Shown in pieces: positions 34,683 through 40,344 of a stretch of 40,344 nucleotides of DNA (position 1 is the stretch's first letter; the number at the start of each line of letters is the position of its first letter). The notes under the pieces were generated by a model. That model had not been told where the DNA came from and searched no databases. It saw nothing but the letters and a program-made list of their open reading frames with translations. Source of the stretch: Sideroxydans sp. (GTDB lineage Bacteria; Pseudomonadota; Gammaproteobacteria; Burkholderiales; Gallionellaceae); NCBI GenBank assembly GCA_029850585.1, contig JARCRQ010000018.1, forward strand, positions 1-40,344, written 5' to 3'. The position numbers were made by a program, and so were the translations under genes.

Positions 34683-35378
34683 TCACGCGCGGACTGTCTG
34701 CGTCGCGTAATGTTGTTGCAAACCGTGTATCAAGTTTTGCGCTAACTGCGCTTGCAGTTCGTTGATGCTGGCGGTGATGCCGAGGGCACAGGCTTGGGTG
34801 ACTTTTAAGTCTTGATAACCGCAGGGGTTGATGTTGTTGAACGGGGTTAAGTCCATATCGACGTTGAACGATAGACCGTGGTAGCAGTAGCCCGTTTTAA
34901 TTTTCAGTCCGAGTGCGGCAATTTTTGCGCCGTTCACATATACGCCAGGGGCATCGACGCGATTCACCGCTTGAATGTCATAGTCGGCGAGTAGGGCGAT
35001 GACGGCGTTTTCCATTACGTTGACCAGCTCACGCACGCCGATTTTGCAGCGGCGCATATCGAGCAAACAGTAGGCAACGATTTGACCAGGACCGTGATAG
35101 GTAATTTGTCCGCCTCGATCAATTTTCACTACGGGAATGCGCGTTGGATTGAGCAGATGTTCGGGCAAGCCCGCCAAGCCTTGCGTGTAAGTGGGTGGAT
35201 GTTGCAGCAGCCAAATCTCGTCGCGCGTCTCTGCCGTGCGCGCCGCTGTAAAAGCCTTCATCGCGTCCCAAGTAGCTTGGTAGTCGACTAAGCCTAGCGA
35301 GTGCACGATAGGCGTGGCGAGGTGCGGAACAGTTGTCTCCGAAGGATTGCTGGCAACGCTGTTCTGGCTAACGGGCAT
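34683..35378 (-). CDS. lipB: Octanoyl-[acyl-carrier-protein]-protein N-octanoyltransferase
   Basis: Transfers octanoate from acyl carrier protein to the lipoyl domains of 2-oxoacid dehydrogenases, the step before LipA. It has 231 aa. The RGGQITYHGPGQ motif (88-99) is clear, and K152 (GAKIAALG) and the acyl-carrying C186 (NPCGYQD) match the E. coli catalytic pair. ATG 35378 is chosen because it overlaps the ybeD stop (TAATG); the frame stays open to 35411. It is last in dacC-dat-ybeD-lipB, and a terminator follows. LipA is separated from it here by about 3.3 kb of inserted genes. Confidence 0.96.
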   Translation of the reverse strand: MPVSQNSVASNPSETTVPHLATPIVHSLGLVDYQATWDAMKAFTAARTAETRDEIWLLQHPPTYTQGLAGLPEHLLNPTRIPVVKIDRGGQITYHGPGQIVAYCLLDMRRCKIGVRELVNVMENAVIALLADYDIQAVNRVDAPGVYVNGAKIAALGLKIKTGYCYHGLSFNVDMDLTPFNNINPCGYQDLKVTQACALGITASINELQAQLAQNLIHGLQQHYATQTVRA

Positions 35379-35695
35379 TAAAGAACCATCTTGACCATCG
35401 GGTGGTCGCACAGCTCTTGATACACCGCGTCGAGTTGCACGCGCGAGGTGGCGGTGATGGTGCAGGTCAGGCTGATGTATTTGGCGGTTTTACTGGCGCG
35501 CATTTCCATGGTGGCGGGTGAAAAATTGGGATCGTGTTTGGTGACCACATCCAACACCGCTTGTGCGAAACCTGCGTGTTGGTGACCGAAAATTTTCAGC
35601 GGAAATTCGCAGGGGTAATCGAGCAACGCGTCGCTTAATTGTTGTTCGGTGAGCTGTGCCAGCTTGGCTAAATTGGGTGAAAGTTTTTTCGTCAT
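35378..35695 (-). CDS. ybeD: YbeD/DUF493 family protein
   Basis: A 105-aa protein with an ACT-like fold of the YbeD family, marked by DYPCEFPLKIFGHQHAGFAQAV and YISLTCTITATSRVQLDAVYQELCDHPMV. The E. coli gene lies between dacA and lipB, as here, but its function is not established. It overlaps both neighbours at its ends (ATGA with dat, TAATG with lipB), so it is tightly coupled. Confidence 0.92.
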   Translation of the reverse strand: MTKKLSPNLAKLAQLTEQQLSDALLDYPCEFPLKIFGHQHAGFAQAVLDVVTKHDPNFSPATMEMRASKTAKYISLTCTITATSRVQLDAVYQELCDHPMVKMVL

Positions 35696-36558
35696 AGTGG
35701 TGATGGATTACGCATGATGTCGCGTTTGAAAGTTTGATAAAGAGCGTGCAGTTGAGCAAACATCGCCCCTGGTTTGCCGTTGGCGACAGGCTTGCCATCG
35801 AGCTGAGTAATGGCTAACACTTCGCGCGTGCTCGAAGTCATCAACAGCTCGTCGGCGGTGAATACTTCGGCTTTGGCGACGCGGCGTATTTGCTGCTCAA
35901 TGCCGTGTGCTGCGGCGATTTCTAACAGGACATCGTAGGTGATGCCAGGTAGCATAAGATTGTCTTTAGGCGGTGCGATAAGGATATTATTTTTAACCAC
36001 AAAAATGTTGCTCGCAGCCCCTTCGGTCATAAATTTATCGTCGCGTATCAAGATACTTTCCACGCAGCCCGCCGCAATCGCTTGTTGGCGCAGCAGCACG
36101 TTGGGCAACAGCGAAATCGCTTTAATATCGCAACGCAACCAACGATTATCGACTGCCGTAATGCAGGCTACGCCCTGATTCAATAAGGCTTGCGTAGGTG
36201 GCGTGAGCGGCTTGCTCATCACTAATACAGTAGGCGCGACAGCTGGCACAGGGAAGGCATGGTCGCGCGGAGCAGCACCGCGCGTGACGTGCAAATACAG
36301 ATATTGGTCGTCGTCGCTATGGCGCGCGATCAGCGCATTCAGTATCGCCGTCCATTCATTTTCCGTATGCGGATTGGGCAATAAGATACCGTCGCAACTG
36401 TGTTGCAAGCGTTGCAAATGTTCAGTGAGGCGAAACGCGCGGCGCGAATAAACGGGGATGACTTCGTACACGCCGTCGCCAAATATAAAGCCGCGATCCA
36501 GTATTGATACCTGCGCGTGTTCGACGGCTAAAAATTGTCCGTTGAGATACACCGTCAT
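35692..36558 (-). CDS. dat: D-amino acid aminotransferase (class IV)
   Basis: PLP enzyme that interconverts D-alanine and D-glutamate with their oxo-acids, feeding cell-wall precursors. It has 288 aa. The PLP lysine is K146 in CDIKAISLLPNVL, and EGAASNIF (179-186) is the typical phosphate/pocket strand of fold-type IV. The YLNGQFLAVEHAQVSILDRGF start is characteristic. A role in branched-chain or 4-amino-4-deoxychorismate metabolism cannot be wholly excluded, but the place beside dacC favours D-amino acids. ATGA overlaps join it to dacC and ybeD. Confidence 0.93.
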   Translation of the reverse strand: MTVYLNGQFLAVEHAQVSILDRGFIFGDGVYEVIPVYSRRAFRLTEHLQRLQHSCDGILLPNPHTENEWTAILNALIARHSDDDQYLYLHVTRGAAPRDHAFPVPAVAPTVLVMSKPLTPPTQALLNQGVACITAVDNRWLRCDIKAISLLPNVLLRQQAIAAGCVESILIRDDKFMTEGAASNIFVVKNNILIAPPKDNLMLPGITYDVLLEIAAAHGIEQQIRRVAKAEVFTADELLMTSSTREVLAITQLDGKPVANGKPGAMFAQLHALYQTFKRDIMRNPSPL

Positions 36559-37706
36559 GCTGAATTTTTCGGCCAGTATTTAATAATTAACAAGCGAATA
36601 CTGTCCCAGCCACGCGCGAATACATTGGCGGCGGAGACGTTTTCTAGCGGATAAATAGCAAACTCGGCATAGGCTTTGCCATTCAAGGTAAATTTCATTA
36701 CGCCAATGGCGACGCTGCTGTCGATGGGGGCGAGCAAGGGCTGGCGAGTTTCTAGCGTGGCTTTGAGTTTGCCGAGTTGACCTTTTGGCACACTTAACGA
36801 AATGGCTTGCTTAAAACCTACTTCGACATGGCTTTGTGTACCTTTCCAGATGCGCAGCTCGGTAACGACTTGCTCTTTTTTATAGAGCGACACCGCATCA
36901 AAATTTTGAAAGCCGTAGTTGATGAGTTGCTGACTTTCGCTGCTGCGCAAGGCATCGCTAGGCGCGCCCAACAGCACTGAAATCAAGCGATGCGTGTCGC
37001 GTTTTGCTGAACCCACCAAGCAAAATCCAGCGGTTTCGGTGTGTCCTGTTTTCATGCCATCGGCATTCGGGTCTAGCCACAACAGGCGATTACGATTGGC
37101 TTGCGTGACGTTGTTAAAGGTAAATTCACGCAAGGCAAACAGCTCATAAAACTGCGCATAGTCGCGCACGATAGCGGCGGCGATTAAGGCTAAATCGTGC
37201 GCGCTGCTGTAGTGCTGCGCATCGGACAAGCCGACTGGATTGCTGAAGTGCGTGTTGGCTAAGCCTAAACGCGCCGCCTGTTTATTCATCTGCTCGACAA
37301 AGCCTGCTTCGCTGCCCGCGATGTTTACCGCCAAAGTAATCGCCGCGTCATTTCCCGATTGCACAATCAGTCCGCGCAACAAGTCCGCCACACTGACCGA
37401 CTGTCCGACTTTGAGCAACATGCGCGACTCGCCATTGTTATTGCGCAGCGCGTTTTGCGGCACGATTAGTTGGTCATTTAATTTCAGCGTGTCGTGTTCC
37501 AGCGCATCAAAAGCCAGATACGCGGTCATCAACTTGGTGAGTGAGGCGGGCTCCATGCGCGTATCGGCATTTTGTTCCAGCAACACTTGCCCCGTGCTGT
37601 AGTCGTAGAGCAAATAAGCCTTGGCGGTCAGGCTCGGTGCGGCGGGCAGCGGTGCGGCAAAACCGATACTGGAGAACAACAGGCTGAGCAGGGCGAGGAG
37701 TTTCAT
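36555..37706 (-). CDS. dacC: D-alanyl-D-alanine carboxypeptidase, PBP5/6 type
   Basis: Removes the terminal D-Ala from peptidoglycan pentapeptides in the periplasm. It has 383 aa from ATG 37706; the frame extends to 37829 but that part is low-complexity and is a repeat. A signal peptide (MKLLALLSLLFSSIGFAAP) is followed by S55-x-x-K58 (ASLTKL), S117-G-N119 and K219-T-G221. Domain 2 follows from about 275, and the amphipathic C-terminal helix (ARGWDSIRLLIIKYW) anchors it to the inner membrane. It is first in the operon. A TATAAT (37739-37734) with a CGCGCC discriminator lies 28 bp upstream. Confidence 0.95.
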   Translation of the reverse strand: MKLLALLSLLFSSIGFAAPLPAAPSLTAKAYLLYDYSTGQVLLEQNADTRMEPASLTKLMTAYLAFDALEHDTLKLNDQLIVPQNALRNNNGESRMLLKVGQSVSVADLLRGLIVQSGNDAAITLAVNIAGSEAGFVEQMNKQAARLGLANTHFSNPVGLSDAQHYSSAHDLALIAAAIVRDYAQFYELFALREFTFNNVTQANRNRLLWLDPNADGMKTGHTETAGFCLVGSAKRDTHRLISVLLGAPSDALRSSESQQLINYGFQNFDAVSLYKKEQVVTELRIWKGTQSHVEVGFKQAISLSVPKGQLGKLKATLETRQPLLAPIDSSVAIGVMKFTLNGKAYAEFAIYPLENVSAANVFARGWDSIRLLIIKYWPKNSA

Positions 37707-37733
37707 AACGGTGACGGCGAAAAAAGAGGCGCG

Positions 37734-37739
37734 ATTATA
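37734..37739 (-). promoter_or_regulatory. Candidate -10 box of the dacC operon
   Basis: A perfect TATAAT on the minus strand followed by CGCGCC, the same discriminator as the rpsF and rplU promoters. The -35 region falls inside the repeat at 37741 and has no good hexamer. Confidence 0.5.
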
Positions 37740-37740
37740 G

Positions 37741-37856
37741 AGGAAGTGAGGGGGTGGTGAGTGCGACGGCACTGCCTGGCTGGGTGGAGCGGTGCAGCGC
37801 ACCGCAGTGGAAAAGCTAGTGCATCGCATTTCCCACGTCCTTGGTAGGTCGAACTG
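37741..37856. repeat. GTGG/CCAC intergenic repeat, copy D
   Basis: This copy begins GGAAGTGAGGGGGTGGTGAG and contains a perfect 7-bp hairpin GCGGTGC-AGC-GCACCGC at 37789-37805, the counterpart of the small hairpins in copies A and C. It lies between the dacC -10 box and the CZB gene. No gene is present from 37707 to 37951. Confidence 0.5.
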
Positions 37857-37951
37857 CCTAGTCTTGCACTGAGCGAGCTAGGTCGTCATACATATTGTTA
37901 TACACACGCTCGTCCTAGAGAATCCGCACAGAATTTTTTAAGGAGTGATTT

Positions 37952-38392
37952 ATGCAACTTATCTCAACAGGACACGATGTGAAGAAAAGTTATTTTCGTT
38001 TTTATAGCCCAACCAAAGCGGCTCCGCGTGAGCCGCTTAATTTGATTGCGGCTGCCGAGCAACATGTGTTGTGGAAGTTGCAGCTGGGTCATCATGTGCA
38101 TGGTCGCACTAAGGAAGCCCTAGAGGCTAGTGCGATAGGTCAAGACGGGGTGTGTCAGTTGGGTGCGTGGATACATGGTCATGCGCTACAAGATTTTCGC
38201 GACACGACGGCGTATCGAGAGCTGCAATTTGCGCACACACTGTTCCACGATTTTGGGGCGGCGATTGTCGAAAAAATTAATGATGGCGATCAACATGGCG
38301 CCATCGAAATTTACAAAAACGAATACAGCTTGGCGATGCAACACATCATTCAATCACTCACCAAAATCAATCGCTTGATGCGGGAGATTTAG
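37952..38392 (+). CDS. Stand-alone CZB-domain zinc-binding protein
   Basis: A 146-aa soluble protein made mostly of a chemoreceptor zinc-binding (CZB) domain. The ligand set is complete: H38 in QHVLWK, C68 in CQLGAW, and H95 and H99 in AHTLFH. In other proteins this 3His-1Cys site binds zinc tightly and its cysteine reacts with hypochlorous acid, controlling chemotaxis or c-di-GMP synthesis. No output domain is present, so it would act by binding a partner or as a zinc buffer. The basic N-terminus (KKSYFRFYSPTK) precedes the domain. AAGGAG supports the start. The other CZB protein in the window is at 13930. Confidence 0.9.
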   Translation: MQLISTGHDVKKSYFRFYSPTKAAPREPLNLIAAAEQHVLWKLQLGHHVHGRTKEALEASAIGQDGVCQLGAWIHGHALQDFRDTTAYRELQFAHTLFHDFGAAIVEKINDGDQHGAIEIYKNEYSLAMQHIIQSLTKINRLMREI

Positions 38393-38430
38393 TAGCGAGT
38401 TGTAAATACAGACTAAGGTTTTTCCAGCCA

Positions 38431-38994
38431 TTAGCGACCACCGACTACCGGTGGCTTATTCAGTTTTCTTTGCAGCGTGCGGCGGTGCATATTCAGGGCG
38501 CGGGCGGTGGCGGAAATGTTGTCATCGTGTTCGTGCAAGGCGCGCTGAATATGCTCCCAAGTCAGCTCAGAAATCGCAGCGGTATTAAGGCAAATAGCGG
38601 CGTTGCTATCGGCGACATGGTCAAACGCGGCGACGATTTCATCGGCGTTGGCGGGCTTGGCTAAATAGTGCGTCGCGCCTAATTTAATCGCTTCAATCGC
38701 GGTGCTAATCGCCGCATAACCGGTCAGCATGACGATGCGCGTATTGGGGTCGAGCGCGTGCAAATGCTCGACCAAACTCAAACCACTCGCGCCCTGCATT
38801 TTCAAATCAACCACGGCAAATTCAGGCGGATTCGTTTCTGCTAGCGGCCGAGCTTCTTCCACGCTATGCGCCACGCTGACTTGATAGCCGCGTTTGGCTA
38901 ACGCGCTTTTCAGCACTTTGCAAAAGGTTACATCGTCATCGACCAACAGCAAGGACGGCAGCTCGTCGCGCGTGATATTGATTACGTTGTTCAT
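38431..38994 (-). CDS. regA: RegA/PrrA/ActR family redox response regulator
   Basis: A 187-aa regulator with a receiver (about 12-130) and a Fis-type helix-turn-helix (NISATARALNMHRRTLQRKL, about 159-178). The acid pair is D19/D20, the phospho-site is D63 (VVDLKM), and the conserved threonine and lysine are in MLTGY and AKP. RegA-type regulators control respiration, carbon fixation and nitrogen genes according to redox state. The RNMHRRTLQRKL recognition helix is almost invariant in the family. Its ATG overlaps the stop of regB, so kinase and regulator are coupled. Confidence 0.95.
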   Translation of the reverse strand: MNNVINITRDELPSLLLVDDDVTFCKVLKSALAKRGYQVSVAHSVEEARPLAETNPPEFAVVDLKMQGASGLSLVEHLHALDPNTRIVMLTGYAAISTAIEAIKLGATHYLAKPANADEIVAAFDHVADSNAAICLNTAAISELTWEHIQRALHEHDDNISATARALNMHRRTLQRKLNKPPVVGGR

Positions 38995-40265
38995 GGCGAC
39001 TCCTGCACGCGAGGCAAGCTCAATTCGGTGATTGCGCCGCCCTCGCTATGGTTGTACAGCCGCACTTTTCCGCCTAGGCGTTCCACCGTGGCATTGGCTA
39101 ACAATAAGCCTAAGCCGCGTCCTTCTTGCTTGGTGGTAAAAAACGCCGCACCCGCATTCTGTAAGGCTTCCGCGCTCAGTCCCGCGCCGTTATCGACGAT
39201 GCTAAAAATGAATTGTGTGGCGCTAGATGCGCTCCGAATTTGGATGCCGTCGGGGCTGGCATCAGCGGCGTTGTTGAGCAAATTGAGCAGCGCGGCGCGC
39301 AAGCTGTTATCGACGTTGATGTGCGCATCACCACTGCCCGCCAGATAATGATATTTCGCGCTGGGACGCAGCAGTTGCCACTCGTCTAACACCGCAGCAA
39401 GCAGCGGCTCGGTGGCTTGCACGCTAGGCGTAGCAACGCTTGCCGCGTTACTTAAAATTTTATCGAGGATGCGTTTACAGCCGTGCACTTGTTCATTCAG
39501 GATGGCTAAATTTTCTTGCCATTCACTTTGCAGCAGATTTTTTGCATCGCCTATTTCATGTTGCAATTCGTTAATCACCACCGCCATGGTGGACAGCGGC
39601 GTACTCATTTCATGCGCTGCCGCAGCGGCTTGTGTGGCGAGTGCCACGATACGTTCGTTGCGCAAACTATCCTCACGCGCGTGCGCCAGTTGCTCGTCGC
39701 GTTTACGCACCGCTGCCGCCATTTGCGTGACGAAATAGGCCACCACCATCGCGCTGATAAAAAAGCCTAACCACATGCCCACGACGTGCGTGCTAAACGC
39801 GCTGTCGCTGTTGTGATCGTGGTGACTGTGCGGCAGTGGCACAAAATAAATCATTAGCGCGCTGTAACACGCCAGTGTAAGTGCCGCCATGCCCCAGGTA
39901 TAACGGGCGGACAAGGTCGCCGCCGCAATCACCAAGGGCAATAAAAATAACGAGATAAAAGGATTGGTCGAGCCGCCGCCGTAATACAACAACACGCTCA
40001 ACGCCAACACATCCACGCACAGTTGCCCAAAGAGTTCGAGCTGCGCGACGGGATACGCGCTGTGTAAACGCAAGCTGGAGAGCAGATTAAACAGGGTCAG
40101 CGCGGCGATAGTGAGCAGCATCGGCTGCCAATCCAACTGCATATTGAGGAAGTGCCACACGCCAGCTAAGGTGAACAGTTGCGCGATGATGGCGATATGA
40201 CGTAACAGCACCAAGCGGCTTAACGGCGTGTGACCGTGGGCGGGGGAGAGCAGGGCATTTTTCAT
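38991..40265 (-). CDS. regB: RegB/PrrB family redox sensor histidine kinase
   Basis: Membrane kinase, 424 aa from ATG 40265, with six hydrophobic segments (about 18-180). GGGSTNPF (96-103) between helices is the quinone-sensing motif of RegB. The H-box has H218 (AAHEMSTPL), and C263 (QVHGCKRIL) aligns with the redox-active cysteine of RegB. The ATPase domain has NAADAS, DNGAGL and GRGLGL. Starts at 40274 and 40322 are possible, but the latter would place the RegA-like palindrome (40300) inside the gene. The 5' region runs to the window edge. Confidence 0.94.
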   Translation of the reverse strand: MKNALLSPAHGHTPLSRLVLLRHIAIIAQLFTLAGVWHFLNMQLDWQPMLLTIAALTLFNLLSSLRLHSAYPVAQLELFGQLCVDVLALSVLLYYGGGSTNPFISLFLLPLVIAAATLSARYTWGMAALTLACYSALMIYFVPLPHSHHDHNSDSAFSTHVVGMWLGFFISAMVVAYFVTQMAAAVRKRDEQLAHAREDSLRNERIVALATQAAAAAHEMSTPLSTMAVVINELQHEIGDAKNLLQSEWQENLAILNEQVHGCKRILDKILSNAASVATPSVQATEPLLAAVLDEWQLLRPSAKYHYLAGSGDAHINVDNSLRAALLNLLNNAADASPDGIQIRSASSATQFIFSIVDNGAGLSAEALQNAGAAFFTTKQEGRGLGLLLANATVERLGGKVRLYNHSEGGAITELSLPRVQESP

Positions 40266-40299
40266 GGCGCGCATTGTAATCGCCACGTCGTTTAGCAGG

Positions 40300-40316
40300 T
40301 GCGACAAAATGTCGCA
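40300..40316. promoter_or_regulatory. Candidate RegA-type operator upstream of regB
   Basis: A perfect palindrome TGCGACA-AAA-TGTCGCA. It fits the GCGNC-N-GNCGC pattern bound by RegA/PrrA/RegR regulators. It lies 35 bp before the chosen regB start, a position suited to autoregulation. Confidence 0.6.
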
Positions 40317-40344
40317 TTCCATTTATTAAAATACTCATCAATAA

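Noticed and set aside
37707-37829. Longer dacC start
   Set aside because: It would bury the signal peptide and consists of repeat-derived Ser/Pro-rich sequence.

Overview
The window looks like chromosome of a Gram-negative proteobacterium on the beta/gamma side. The evidence is the gene orders rplU-rpmA-obgE-proB and dacC-dat-ybeD-lipB, an RND efflux pair, a RegB/RegA (PrrB/PrrA) redox two-component system, RlmD, and an Fe-type superoxide dismutase. GC content is near 50 percent. I see no tRNA, rRNA, CRISPR array, phage or transposase gene. No species can be named from the sequence alone.

Layout. 1-365 is gene-free: a perfect 137-bp foldback palindrome, a hairpin, and one copy of an interspersed inverted-repeat element. 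366-1591 carries orn and sodB, closed by a second, inverted copy of that element. 1860-5482 carries two small envelope proteins, a DEDDy exonuclease, a VanZ-like protein and rlmD. 5534-9412 is an ovothiol block: ovoA (three-domain sulfoxide synthase/methyltransferase), an OvoB-type PLP lyase, and a convergent 2OG-Fe(II) oxygenase. 9620-13728 is a two-gene RND efflux operon. 13930-16959 is a large membrane GGDEF-EAL protein ending in a CZB zinc-binding domain. 17108-19772 is rpsF-rpsR-rplI then dnaB. 19885-25021 holds an Atm1-type ABC exporter, a PbpG-type peptidase, and a small-protein/hybrid-kinase/J-domain group.

From 25120 to 37706 every gene is on the minus strand. Read in transcription order: dacC-dat-ybeD-lipB, a terminator, then a HpaII-like restriction-modification cassette (93-aa leader ORF, methyltransferase, endonuclease), a DUF4160/DUF2442 pair with an apparent in-frame stop, lipA, then rplU-rpmA-obgE-proB, three hairpins, and three co-directional genes I do not recognise. 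The cassette separates lipB from lipA, which are usually neighbours, so it looks like an insertion into a lipoylation/cell-wall operon. 37952-40265 has a stand-alone CZB protein and the RegB/RegA pair, with a RegA-like palindrome upstream of regB.

Themes. Redox and metal biology recurs: FeSOD, ovothiol, two CZB proteins, RegB with its quinone motif and cysteine, and an Atm1-type exporter. At least three families of short non-coding inverted repeats sit between genes. CCGG, the expected target of the HpaII-like system, is strikingly rare by hand count. The best candidates for something undescribed are the unknown three-gene operon (25120-27309), the 93-aa ORF in the restriction cassette, and the hairpin repeat families.
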